Shown: one piece after another, positions 17,510 through 26,604 of the stretch
Numbering within the stretch: the stretch's first letter is position 1
Layout: each line of letters starts with the position of its first letter
Assembly (NCBI GenBank): GCA_002482845.1
Contig: DLGT01000140.1
Location: 2,001-66,000 of the forward strand
DNA length: 64,000 nucleotides
Direction of reading: 5' to 3'
Origin: Saprospiraceae bacterium UBA7687
GTDB lineage: Bacteria; Bacteroidota; Bacteroidia; Chitinophagales; Saprospiraceae
The notes under the pieces: generated by a model
Seen by the model: the letters and a program-made list of their open reading frames with translations, nothing else
The model's database searches: none
Told to the model about the DNA's origin: nothing
Translations under genes and position numbers: made by a program

Positions 17510-19462
17510 ATGAAAGCTAGACTATTTCATACGATTACCATTTGGAATGCACTTAAAAAGAAGTTAATTTGTGCCATGCTGCTCTTCATACCATTATTCT
17601 CAGATGGTCAAATAGAAGCATTGATTAACAAATATGAGGAAACAGAAGATGTAAAAGAATCCAATAAGGTCATAACGGAGATTGTTGAAAAATGTGAATT
17701 TAATACTACTTGTACCAAACCATTGGAAGCACGGATATTTGCTCATCCTACTACGGACAAAAAAATTAGCAATGCATTCCAATATGCTAGTACTTGGGCA
17801 AATAAGGGTTATTATTCCATTGGGCAGACTTATTTCCAAGTTGGAATTCTAATGACAACCAAAATGAAAGCTGACCATCCTATGTTAGGAAGGTTTTACA
17901 ATTCTATAGCTAGTAGTTATGCTTTTGAAAATAAGCTGGATTCTGCTATGATGTATGCCGATTTAGCTATGCAACATTTCAGACAGCATGACATGACAAA
18001 ATATTACTGGATGCCCTACCATACCAAATACTTGGTTTATTTGAGTTTAAAAGATTTTGAAAGAGCAGATGAAAATTTGATTAAAGCTTTTGACTTCGTA
18101 GATCCCGCTAACAGGATGGACAAAGGTTTTTTATTACACACACTCATTATGGCCAAAAAAAACCGAGGGCCTAAAGTAGATTTTGAAAAATACATAGATG
18201 AATATATAAAGTTTAAAAAGGCGGGAAAATCCACACAGCCTTTTGATGCCGAACACATAGGATTGATGTCATTTTTTGATACAAAAGAAGAAGCGATCAA
18301 GGTATTAGAACAAAGACTTAAACAACTAGAAAAAGTAAAAGAAGTAGACCCATCTACGACTCGAATGGCATTAGCCGAAAATTATACTAGTATAAACGAA
18401 CACGCAAAAGCTATTGCACTGTTGAAACAAGCCAAATCAGAACCAAGTGCTGCCAATAATAAATCTTTACATTGGCAGATGTACGAAACCTATAAAAAAG
18501 CTGGAATGCACCAAGAAGCATATACATCTTTGGAAAGTTATATTCAAATCTTAGATTCCACGTACAATCAAATTCTCGAGAATAACATAGCCGAAAGTGA
18601 AGTGAAATTCAAAACACATGAGCAACAACAAGAAATTGAAATAAGAGATGCTAAACTAAAAAATGCAAATTTTATTAGAAATGTCATTATTGTATCATTC
18701 TTGATAGCGGCATGTTTAGGTCTTCTATTTTTTTATTTATTCAAAAAAAAGAAACAATACCAAACCTTATTGATGGAGAAAGAGATCACTATTCAACAAC
18801 AACAAATAGAGGAACTAAATCAGAAAAATAAGCTATTGTCATTGTCATCTATGATAGAAGGTCAGGAAGCAGAACGATTGAGAATTGCGCAAGATTTACA
18901 CGATGGTTTGGGTGGTTTGCTTACCACTGTGAAAGCACATTTTAATGCGATCCAAAAGGAAATCGATCAAATTAGTGCACTAAACATGTACGCCAAAACC
19001 AATCAACTCATTGACGAAGCATGTGGTGAAGTAAGAAGAATAGCCCACAATATGGTGCCTCACTCTCTTACCATAAGTGGTCTCACAGGTGCATTAGAAG
19101 ATTTGAAACTTTCTTTGAGTGCAAAAGGATTAGTATGTGAATTGGAAATATTTAACTTTGATGAAACTAAACTCACAGATGATAAAAAGATCATGTTATA
19201 TCGTATTTTTCAAGAGCTTACTACCAATGCTGTCAAACACGCAGAAGCAAGCCATGTCATGATGCAAATTTTTAGCCATGAATCAGAATTGCATCTTATG
19301 GTAGAAGACAATGGAAAAGGGTTGGATGTAAAGAATATGGTAACAAATAAAGGGATGGGTATAAAAAGCATCGAATCTAGGGTGAATTTTTTAGGTGGAA
19401 CAATTAATTATGACGCCACAATTGGCAAAGGAACTACCGTCAATCTAGTAATACCAACATAA
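17510..19462 (+). CDS. Sensor histidine kinase (HisKA_3) with periplasmic helical-repeat sensor
   Basis: 650 residues from ATG-17510. Signal peptide or membrane anchor (KKLICAMLLFIPLFSDGQ), about 330 residues of TPR-like helices in the periplasm, one transmembrane helix (NVIIVSFLIAACLGLLFFYLF), a coiled coil, then HisKA_3 with phosphoacceptor His in LRIAQDLHDGLGGLLTTVKAHF and an ATPase domain (LTTNAVKHAEASHVMMQIF, VEDNGKGLD, NKGMGIKSIESRVNFLGG). This is the standard bacteroidete NarL-partner design. A TTG nine bases earlier would overlap the regulator stop, and ATG-17510 leaves 5 bp. The signal sensed is not visible. Confidence 0.92.
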   Translation: MKARLFHTITIWNALKKKLICAMLLFIPLFSDGQIEALINKYEETEDVKESNKVITEIVEKCEFNTTCTKPLEARIFAHPTTDKKISNAFQYASTWANKGYYSIGQTYFQVGILMTTKMKADHPMLGRFYNSIASSYAFENKLDSAMMYADLAMQHFRQHDMTKYYWMPYHTKYLVYLSLKDFERADENLIKAFDFVDPANRMDKGFLLHTLIMAKKNRGPKVDFEKYIDEYIKFKKAGKSTQPFDAEHIGLMSFFDTKEEAIKVLEQRLKQLEKVKEVDPSTTRMALAENYTSINEHAKAIALLKQAKSEPSAANNKSLHWQMYETYKKAGMHQEAYTSLESYIQILDSTYNQILENNIAESEVKFKTHEQQQEIEIRDAKLKNANFIRNVIIVSFLIAACLGLLFFYLFKKKKQYQTLLMEKEITIQQQQIEELNQKNKLLSLSSMIEGQEAERLRIAQDLHDGLGGLLTTVKAHFNAIQKEIDQISALNMYAKTNQLIDEACGEVRRIAHNMVPHSLTISGLTGALEDLKLSLSAKGLVCELEIFNFDETKLTDDKKIMLYRIFQELTTNAVKHAEASHVMMQIFSHESELHLMVEDNGKGLDVKNMVTNKGMGIKSIESRVNFLGGTINYDATIGKGTTVNLVIPT

Positions 19463-19685
19463 TTTAGGATCATAAATTTAATTAACTACAAACATATTTG
19501 TATATAGGTATTATCGGGTTATTGTACAAGTGGATAGTAATCATGATCTATATAGATGTAGCTGAAGTTTTATCGGAGACAATAGCAATTTATGCATTTT
19601 AAGGGGTCTCAACTTTGATCGTATTTATGGGCTTTAAACTTCGATGATTATTTATTTGTTTATCTGTCTTATACAAAACAATAAC

Positions 19686-21974
19686 ATGAACCATAGCCTT
19701 AACATTTTATCTATCTTGCTTCTAATGTCTTCTACTTTGTTAGCTCAAAACAAATGGAAAGAAGCAAAATTCGAAACTTATCATCAAATCACTAATCCAA
19801 ATGATGGGAAAATACTTGGCTATGGACATAATTCCGGTGTGAAAATCCTTACTGTCAATGATTTAGCATTTAAAGATTTAAATAAGAATGGCAAACTTGA
19901 TAAATACGAAGATTGGAGATTGTCAACTGCTGAGAGAGCTAATGATCTGGCTTCTAAATTGAGTGTGGAAGAGATCGCAGGTTTGATGCTATATTCTTCT
20001 CATCAATCTGTTCCCGCACGATCGGGAGGCTATTTTGCTGGTACCTATGGAGGCAAGCCATTCAAAGAAGGCGAAATAGATCCGAGTCAACTTACAGACC
20101 AACAGATCAAATTTTTGAAAGAAGATCACCTAAGACATGTTTTGGTGACCACCGTCTCATCACCTGAGATTGCAGCAAAGTGGAATAACAATCTTCAGTC
20201 TTATTGTGAATCTATAGGCTTTGGTATCCCTGCAAATAATAGTTCAGATCCACGACATGGTACCAAGGCAAGTGCAGAATATGATGCTGCTGCAGGAGGT
20301 GAAATCTCTATGTGGCCTAGTTCGTTGGGTTTGGCTGCCACATTCGATCCATCATTGGTCAAACGTTTTGGAGAGATAGCAGCACAGGAATACAGAGCAC
20401 TTGGTATTACCACTGCTTTATCTCCGCAAGTGGACATGGCTACTGAGCCACGTTGGGGTAGGTACAATGGTACTTTTGGCGAAAGCCCAAAGTTATCAGC
20501 TGCAATGGGTCAAGCATATTGCGAAGGTTTTCAATCTGATAATTGGGGATTAAAAAGTGTGAATGCTATGGTCAAACATTGGCCTGGTGGTGGTTCTGGA
20601 GAAGCGGGCAGAGATGCTCATTATGGCAGTGGTAAATTTGCAGTATATCCCGGCAACAATTTTTCGGAGCATCTTATTCCATTTATTGATGGAGCATTTA
20701 AACTAAAAAGTAAAACCCAGATGGCTTCTGCGGTCATGCCATATTATACCATTTCTTGGAATCAGGATCCAAAAAACAATGAAAATGTAGGTAATAGTTA
20801 TAATAAATACCTGATCACAGATTTACTAAGAGTGAAGTACAAATACAATGGGGTAGTATGTACAGATTGGGGCATCACTGGTGATCAAAAACATCTTGAT
20901 CAATTTATAGATGGCCGATCTTGGGGAGTAGATAAGCTCACGGTAGCAGAGAGACATTATAAAATATTAATGGCAGGTGTAGATCAATTTGGTGGTAATA
21001 ATGATGCAAAACCTATTATCGAAGCCTATTACATGGGTGTGAAAGAAATCGGTGAGCAGAAAATGAGGGCAAGAATGGAAGAATCCGCAGTAAGATTATT
21101 GACAAATATATTTAATGTAGGTCTTTTCGAAAATCCATATGTCAATCCTGCTGAAACAAAAACGCTGGTAGGTAAGCCTGAGTTTATGGAAGAAGGATAT
21201 AAAGCTCAACTTAAATCTATTGTATTGTTAAAAAATAAAAATCAAGCCTTACCGATAAAGAGCAAAAAAACGGTGTATGTTCCTAAACGGTTTGTTCCGG
21301 CAGGTAGAAATTTCTTGGGTGCTCCTTCTCCGGAAAGCGAAGATTATCCCGTCAATATGAATGTTGTGAAAAAATATTACAACATCACAGATAATCCAGA
21401 TGAAGCTGACTTCGCTTTGGTATGTATAGAAAGTCCAAAAACATCTATAGGTTATGACAAAAAGGATTTGGAACAAGGTGGTAATGGTTATATTCCTATC
21501 AGTTTGCAATATGGCACATACACAGCAACAGAAGCCAGGTCAGTAAGTATTGCAGGTGGTGATCCGCTCGAGTCTTTTACCAATCGCAGCTATAAAAATA
21601 AAACGACGATTGCTTCTAATCATACTGATGCCAAGCTAGTGCAAGACACCCATCGTAAAATGAAAGGCAAGCCAGTCATCGTATCTGTCCTTACCAATAA
21701 TCCTATGGTTTTTAGTGAAATAGAACCTTATGCTGATGCTATATTAATCAATTATGGCGTACAAGACCAAGCGATTTTAGAAACCATCATGGGTAATGCT
21801 GAGCCTTCAGCAAGGCTTCCTATGCAGATGCCACAAGATATGATCACTGTCGAAAACCAAGCAGAAGATAAGCCATACGACGTAAAACCTTACAAAGACG
21901 AAAAAGGAAATGTGTATGATTTTGGTTTTGGATTAAATTGGAAAGGCGTAATCATGAAAAGTAAAGAATTCTAA
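19686..21974 (+). CDS. Glycoside hydrolase family 3 enzyme, exported
   Basis: 762 residues from ATG-19686 with signal peptide SLNILSILLLMSSTLLAQ. The (beta/alpha)8 domain shows ALSPQVDMATEPRWGRYNGTFGESP, the loop VKHWPGGGSGEAGRDAHYG and the nucleophile Asp394 in GVVCTDWGITGD. A C-terminal alpha/beta sandwich follows (KSIVLLKNKNQALPIK, VIVSVLTNNPMVFSEIEPYADAILINYG), and a KPYDVKPY tail ends in GFGLNWKGVI. It is probably a periplasmic or surface exo-beta-glucosidase or xylosidase; the exact sugar cannot be read. The upstream in-frame ATG-19644 precedes the signal peptide and is less likely. No SusCD pair is adjacent, so it does not sit in a standard polysaccharide locus. Confidence 0.92.
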   Translation: MNHSLNILSILLLMSSTLLAQNKWKEAKFETYHQITNPNDGKILGYGHNSGVKILTVNDLAFKDLNKNGKLDKYEDWRLSTAERANDLASKLSVEEIAGLMLYSSHQSVPARSGGYFAGTYGGKPFKEGEIDPSQLTDQQIKFLKEDHLRHVLVTTVSSPEIAAKWNNNLQSYCESIGFGIPANNSSDPRHGTKASAEYDAAAGGEISMWPSSLGLAATFDPSLVKRFGEIAAQEYRALGITTALSPQVDMATEPRWGRYNGTFGESPKLSAAMGQAYCEGFQSDNWGLKSVNAMVKHWPGGGSGEAGRDAHYGSGKFAVYPGNNFSEHLIPFIDGAFKLKSKTQMASAVMPYYTISWNQDPKNNENVGNSYNKYLITDLLRVKYKYNGVVCTDWGITGDQKHLDQFIDGRSWGVDKLTVAERHYKILMAGVDQFGGNNDAKPIIEAYYMGVKEIGEQKMRARMEESAVRLLTNIFNVGLFENPYVNPAETKTLVGKPEFMEEGYKAQLKSIVLLKNKNQALPIKSKKTVYVPKRFVPAGRNFLGAPSPESEDYPVNMNVVKKYYNITDNPDEADFALVCIESPKTSIGYDKKDLEQGGNGYIPISLQYGTYTATEARSVSIAGGDPLESFTNRSYKNKTTIASNHTDAKLVQDTHRKMKGKPVIVSVLTNNPMVFSEIEPYADAILINYGVQDQAILETIMGNAEPSARLPMQMPQDMITVENQAEDKPYDVKPYKDEKGNVYDFGFGLNWKGVIMKSKEF

Positions 21975-22001
21975 ATTTTACAAGTAGAAAAGAGGGTTTT
22001 C

Positions 22002-22259
22002 TTGGGTGAAGAAACTGGTAGTTTTTATGAAGACAGCTAGGGTAATATAAGGGTTACAGCAGAAGGTTACGGTGTTTACAGATATGATGGCACAAATTTC
22101 ACACAATTCACAACTGAAAATGGTTTAACATCAAATGTTGTACTAAGTATCATGGAAGATGATAAAGGACAAATATGGTTCGGTACTTGGCAAGGCCTTT
22201 GCATTTTTAATGGTAAAAAATTTGTGAATGCTAATATCAAGGAAGCTTGGACGAATTAA
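22002..22259 (+). pseudogene. Truncated duplicate of the propeller lipoprotein 3' end
   Basis: Reading frame starting at 22002 aligns to the last 80 or so codons of the propeller gene at 24138-25235 (GVYRYDGTNFTQFTTENGLTSNVVLSI...). It has an internal TAG at 22038-22040 and no start. The last part is nearly identical at DNA level: 22176-22254 against 25152-25230 differs at 2 of 79 bases, while the upstream part has diverged strongly, so gene conversion or a recent recombination at the 3' end is likely. It is a relic of a tandem duplication now split by the S41 peptidase gene. Confidence 0.85.
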
Positions 22260-22369
22260 TGGTAGATATTGCAAAAGTTTAATCTACATGGAAGTAGCTA
22301 TGCCTTACTAATTTTAAAACAAATCTATCATACTAAAAGCTGAATAATATTAGCCCTAGTGTAGATTTA

Positions 22370-22462
22370 TTGAAAAGCTCTATTACACTTATTTACAATT
22401 CATTTACATTGTTTTACACTTTTATTTGCCCTTTAATTTATTTTAATCTTTTATTTGCGGTT
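22370..22462. other. T-rich intergenic stretch with about 11-bp periodic TTTACA/TTTAAT words
   Basis: Short runs such as ATTTACAATT, CATTTACATT, GTTTTACACT and TTTAATTTAT recur every 10-11 bp, near the helical pitch. This could produce intrinsic curvature ahead of the downstream genes, but the pattern is loose and low complexity alone may explain it. Confidence 0.35.
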
Positions 22463-22497
22463 TAATTTAAACTTCAAAATATAGTCATTAAAAAAAT

Positions 22498-22593
22498 ATG
22501 CATAAAATAATCATCGTATCAATTTTAATAAGTTTTTCGATTGATGCATTCGGACAACACAAAGAAGAAATAAACTTGACAGGCTGTCGTTAG
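22498..22593 (+). pseudogene. Signal-peptide stub (31 codons)
   Basis: ATG-22498 encodes an apparent signal peptide (HKIIIVSILISFSIDAFGQ) and then twelve residues before a TAG at 22591-22593. The mature part is missing. It sits between the propeller relic and the S41 peptidase, a region with clear deletion and duplication history, so I read it as the 5' remnant of a lost secreted-protein gene rather than a functional small protein. Confidence 0.5.
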
Positions 22594-22644
22594 CAACAAT
22601 TACAGAAGTTTTAATTATTAATTTTTATAAAAAAACATTCATAT

Positions 22645-24030
22645 ATGAAATATCCATTAATCATCTTGTTTGTCCTGACCATACAACCATTATTTAGTCA
22701 GGAAATTACCTTAAGTGACGACTATAAAAAAGAGACCATTGAAAAACTGTCCTTGTTAATACAGGACTTTTACATATATCCTGATGTCGCAAAGAAAACG
22801 AGTGAACATCTATATAAACAATATGAAGCTGGCTATTTTGATCAATGTAAAGATAATGAAACATTTGCGACCGTCCTTACGGAGTCAGTACAAAGTGTGA
22901 ATAAAGATAAGCATATGAAGATAATGTCAAATGCATCATATATAGCTCCTGAAAATACCCTAGAAGCAAAAGCAGCGCATCGAATGGGTCAAATTAATAA
23001 TTACAGAAGCATCAATCACGGCTTTAGAGAATTGAAGATGTTGGAAGGAAATGTGGCCTATCTGGATTTAAGGATGTTTGCTCCTATAGACAGAGCAAAA
23101 GAAATGGTAGATGCCTATATGAAATTGTTGTCGCTGTCTGATGCTGTAATAATTGATTTAACGCACAATGGTGGTGGGGATCCATCCATGGTTCAGTATC
23201 TTTGCAGCTATTTCTTTGATAAAAAACTACACTTAAATAGTCTTTATTATCGAGAAGGCGATAGAACGCAAGAATATTGGACTTTAGAAGAAGTAGGTGG
23301 TAAAAAATTGGTCGAAATACCTTTATTCATCATGATAGGTGAGGAAACATTCTCAGGAGCTGAAGAATTTGCCTATAATATGCAGACCCAAAAAAGAGCA
23401 ACCTTAATAGGACAAACGTCTGCCGGAGGGGCGAATCCAGGAGGGACAAGAGGAATTAACGAGCATTTGTCTGTTTTTATACCAACAGGCAGGGCCATTA
23501 ATCCAATTACTAACACCAATTGGGAAGGAGTAGGCGTTCAACCAGAAATCCAAACTAAAAAAGAAGAAACATTAGAACAAGTGTGTATACTAGCCCAAAA
23601 AGCGGCAGATCTTCTGAGAAAAAATAAACTTGAAACGTATATTCAATTGCAGCAAAATCTGAATCAACATCTTGAACATTATAAACAAGGAGAATCCGAA
23701 ATGAATATAAGTGCCAGTATAAAAAACTTAGTGGATTCTGGACTTTTTGGCGAATGGGATATCAACACGTTAGGGTATTTGTACTTGATGGAACTGAAGA
23801 AACCAGAAATAGGTTTATGTATTTTAAAATCCAATACCATTCATTTTCCTAAATCTCCCAATGTATATGATAGCTATGGAGAAGCTTTAAAAATAAATGG
23901 AGATTTAACGTCCGCATTAGAAAGTTATCAAAAAGCCGTAGATTTAGCAACAGAAAACAATGACCAAAATCTTACTTATTACAAAGAGACGCTTCAAAAG
24001 ATTAAAGATGAATTGAACTCGGGTAAATAA
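22645..24030 (+). CDS. S41-family peptidase with C-terminal TPR, exported
   Basis: 461 residues. Signal peptide MKYPLIILFVLTIQPLFSQ, an N-terminal helical bundle (residues 25-120), then the tail-specific-protease core: NVAYLDLRMFAPIDRAKEMVDAYMKLLSLSDAVIIDLTHNGGGDPSMVQYL and the nucleophile loop FIMIGEETFSGAEEFAYNMQ with Ser237, followed by GQTSAGGANPGG. No PDZ domain is present, which puts it with the short bacteroidete S41 enzymes of periplasmic location. Residues about 365-455 form two TPR-like hairpins (NVYDSYGEALKINGDLTSALESYQKAVDLA). It lies between the propeller relic and the intact propeller gene, probably with its own promoter. Confidence 0.9.
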   Translation: MKYPLIILFVLTIQPLFSQEITLSDDYKKETIEKLSLLIQDFYIYPDVAKKTSEHLYKQYEAGYFDQCKDNETFATVLTESVQSVNKDKHMKIMSNASYIAPENTLEAKAAHRMGQINNYRSINHGFRELKMLEGNVAYLDLRMFAPIDRAKEMVDAYMKLLSLSDAVIIDLTHNGGGDPSMVQYLCSYFFDKKLHLNSLYYREGDRTQEYWTLEEVGGKKLVEIPLFIMIGEETFSGAEEFAYNMQTQKRATLIGQTSAGGANPGGTRGINEHLSVFIPTGRAINPITNTNWEGVGVQPEIQTKKEETLEQVCILAQKAADLLRKNKLETYIQLQQNLNQHLEHYKQGESEMNISASIKNLVDSGLFGEWDINTLGYLYLMELKKPEIGLCILKSNTIHFPKSPNVYDSYGEALKINGDLTSALESYQKAVDLATENNDQNLTYYKETLQKIKDELNSGK

Positions 24031-24137
24031 CATTTGTTTGTTAAGTAAAAACTCATCATATACGTGACGTTCGCGTCGGCAAAATACAAACTGGAATCAT
24101 GTACAAAACATCTTACAACAATAATAAAACAAACCAT

Positions 24138-25235
24138 ATGACAAACATCGAAAGTAAGAAAGTATCCATCGTAAGATATTTAATGTTAATTATGTTCTCA
24201 TTTCAATTGTCTTCATGCAATGGACAAGTCAAAGAAAAATCTGCCAATGATCCCGTAGAAATAGTGACAAAGAATCCATTGATATACAAGAATAACACAA
24301 CATTCCCACAAATTCACACCAATCTCAATGGCATGGTTAGAGAGTTTGTAAGGTCTATGTATCAAGATACGAAAGGGAACTATTGGTTTGGAACAAATGG
24401 GGATGGGATTATACGCTACGATGGTAAAACACTTGAAAAAATCACCATTGCAGGAATCATTCCACATCCAAGAATTACAGGAATAATTGAAGATAAATCA
24501 GGAAATATATGGTTTGGAACTGATGGACTCATAAAATATGATGGCGAGAAATTTACTACATACTCAGAGAAAGATGGCCTACCGGATGGTGAAATTTTTG
24601 GATTGACAATTGACAAAAGTGGTCTTATGTGGATTGGATCAACGGCTGGAATTAGTCTTTTTGATGGCAAAAAGTTTACACCTTTTTTATTGCCAGATAT
24701 AAAAGTTGAAGATTCCAAACCAAGGCTTTCTGATAAATTGGTGTTTAATATTAAGGAAGACAAAAGTGGAACGATGTGGTTTGCCACCGATGGAAATGGA
24801 ATTTTTAAATACAAGAACGGGAAGTTTACCCATTTGACATCAAAAAATGGACTTACAGATGATAATGCCGGTTTTTATGAAGACAAAAAAGGAAATATTT
24901 GGATTGGAACATTGTTTGGAGGAGTAAGTAAATTTGATGGAACATCTTTCACTAATTTTACAAAAGATGGCATAATCAAAGGAGAAGAAGCCGGTGGGTT
25001 TTTGGAAGATAGAAAAGGGAATATATGGTTTACGGCAGAAAATGTTGGAGTATATAAATATGATGGGACAAAATTCACCCTATACACTACTAAAGACGGA
25101 TTAACTGCAAATCTTGTGCTTAGCATCTATGAAGATAACAAAGGTCAACTTTGGTTCGGTACTTGGCAAGGCCTTTGCATTTTTGATGGTGAAAAATTTG
25201 TGAATGCTAATATCAAGGAAGCTTGGACGATGTAA
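24138..25235 (+). CDS. Two-component-regulator-propeller lipoprotein
   Basis: 365 residues from ATG-24138: a lipoprotein signal (LMLIMFSFQLSSCNGQ, lipobox LSSC), then at least seven Reg_prop blades of the type DKSGNIWFGTDGLIKYDGEKFTTYSEKDGL, forming a beta propeller. In most bacteroidete proteins such propellers are the sensor half of hybrid kinases; here no Y_Y_Y, kinase or HTH part follows, so it is a freestanding lipid-anchored propeller. An in-frame ATG-24099 exists 13 codons earlier but gives a poorer signal peptide. The 3' end is nearly identical to the relic at 22002-22259. Confidence 0.87.
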   Translation: MTNIESKKVSIVRYLMLIMFSFQLSSCNGQVKEKSANDPVEIVTKNPLIYKNNTTFPQIHTNLNGMVREFVRSMYQDTKGNYWFGTNGDGIIRYDGKTLEKITIAGIIPHPRITGIIEDKSGNIWFGTDGLIKYDGEKFTTYSEKDGLPDGEIFGLTIDKSGLMWIGSTAGISLFDGKKFTPFLLPDIKVEDSKPRLSDKLVFNIKEDKSGTMWFATDGNGIFKYKNGKFTHLTSKNGLTDDNAGFYEDKKGNIWIGTLFGGVSKFDGTSFTNFTKDGIIKGEEAGGFLEDRKGNIWFTAENVGVYKYDGTKFTLYTTKDGLTANLVLSIYEDNKGQLWFGTWQGLCIFDGEKFVNANIKEAWTM

Positions 25236-25301
25236 AAGGAGATAAAAGGACAGGACTAATAAAACCTTTTGAACATTACGATACTTTAAATAAATAAAAA
25301 A

Positions 25302-25694
25302 ATGGTAAAGTTAGGATACACAATTTTATACGTCGCAGATGTCTCTAAATCGATTGAATTTTATGAATCTGCATTTGGTTTTCAAAGAAAATTTATAACA
25401 CCTGAAAATGACTACGGTGAGTTACTTACAGGTGAAACCACGATTTCGTTTGCTTCCCTAGAATTGGCTAACTCAAACTTGCGTAGTGGATTTATAGTCA
25501 GTAAACAAGCCAACAAACCTTTTGGAATTGAACTCGGATTGGTAACAGAAAATGTACTTCAAGTTATGGAAAAGGCCATAGAACTAGGTGCAATCATCAT
25601 TGAACAGCCAAAGGAAAAACCATGGGGCCAAACTGTAGGATATATCCAAGATTTAGATGGCTTTTTATTAGAAATATGTACGCCCGTGAACTAG
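25302..25694 (+). CDS. VOC-fold (glyoxalase/bleomycin-resistance family) protein
   Basis: A 130-residue cytosolic protein with two beta-alpha-beta-beta-beta modules: KLGYTILYVADVSKSIEFYESAFGFQRKF and FGIELGLVTENVLQVMEKAIELGAIIIEQPKEKPWGQTVGYIQDLDGFLLEICTP. The final DLDGFLLEI motif and Glu in the terminal strand match the metal-site ligands of the vicinal-oxygen-chelate superfamily, which includes glyoxalases, dioxygenases and antibiotic-binding proteins; substrate cannot be assigned. It starts 66 bp after the propeller gene, probably in the same transcript. Confidence 0.88.
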   Translation: MVKLGYTILYVADVSKSIEFYESAFGFQRKFITPENDYGELLTGETTISFASLELANSNLRSGFIVSKQANKPFGIELGLVTENVLQVMEKAIELGAIIIEQPKEKPWGQTVGYIQDLDGFLLEICTPVN

Positions 25695-26604
25695 TAAATG
25701 TAGGGGCAAGAGAGATAAACAATAGTTTGATGGAAGAAGTAATTTTAAACCATTACAGTTACGAAGTAGTTGTTTATCTTTATCATCTAGTAACTCCCAA
25801 ATCCCTTACCTTACATAAATGTCCAAAATAATAAGTTCAAATCATTTAGATCCTTAATGGATATCAATTGTTTTAAGCGGTAATCAGATAGATTCATTAT
25901 TCTTTTTGGTAAATATACCTACAAAATGGGCTTAACTACCTTGAAAAAACACCCCAATATGCCCAAAACGGAGTCAAAATAACCCTATTTTTGCCCTTAA
26001 ATACCACTCCAATTTGTAGGTAATTATCCAGCATCCAGATTTAGAGCTGAGATATGGAAGTGTGTTTCAATTTTTAAATATTGGGCAACGGGTTTTGTAA
26101 GTATCCGTCAACTACAAAATATTGGGCAAAGCGTTTTGTAAGTATCCGTCAAGCAAAAAATCCTAGTTGCCGCAGAATGGAGTAACTTATCCAACATTTA
26201 ATACACCCTGACGCTGATGTAGGTAAAGTTTCCATCAAATATAATTTGGCACCCCAAAATGGAGCCTAATATAATTGGGTATTTATAGTGATTTTCAGTC
26301 AAGCTATAGTAGATTGGTAGGATAGCGGAGTGTAAAGTTTGACGCTAATTGAAGAGATTTGGAATAGGTTAGGGGAGTTAGCTGATAGGTGAATTAGAAA
26401 ACATTATTTTCGGCAATCACTAGCTTAATTATTAATGTTTTCGATTTTTTAGGACTTTTATTTTAAAGAATGATTTAGAAGGAAATGATGAATTAGTATT
26501 TTTAGAAACATTTTCTGTTTTATAGTTTGGAAAGACCATAAGTGTGTTGTAGGTTTGTTTTAGAATTAAATAAGTTATTCACAATACAACAAAAACAGAA
26601 TGAA
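25695..26604. other. Long intergenic region (about 0.9 kb) without a supported gene
   Basis: No ORF here has a family signature or good start context. It contains a two-copy 41-bp tandem repeat (26076-26152) and scattered GGGCA/TGCCC words. It may be decayed sequence; a lost gene cannot be excluded. Confidence 0.6.
26076..26152. repeat. Two-copy 41-bp direct repeat
   Basis: Copies begin at 26076 and 26117. Each contains AAATATTGGGCAA followed by TTTTGTAAGTATCCGTCAA, with two differences in between. No coding role is seen. Confidence 0.75.
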
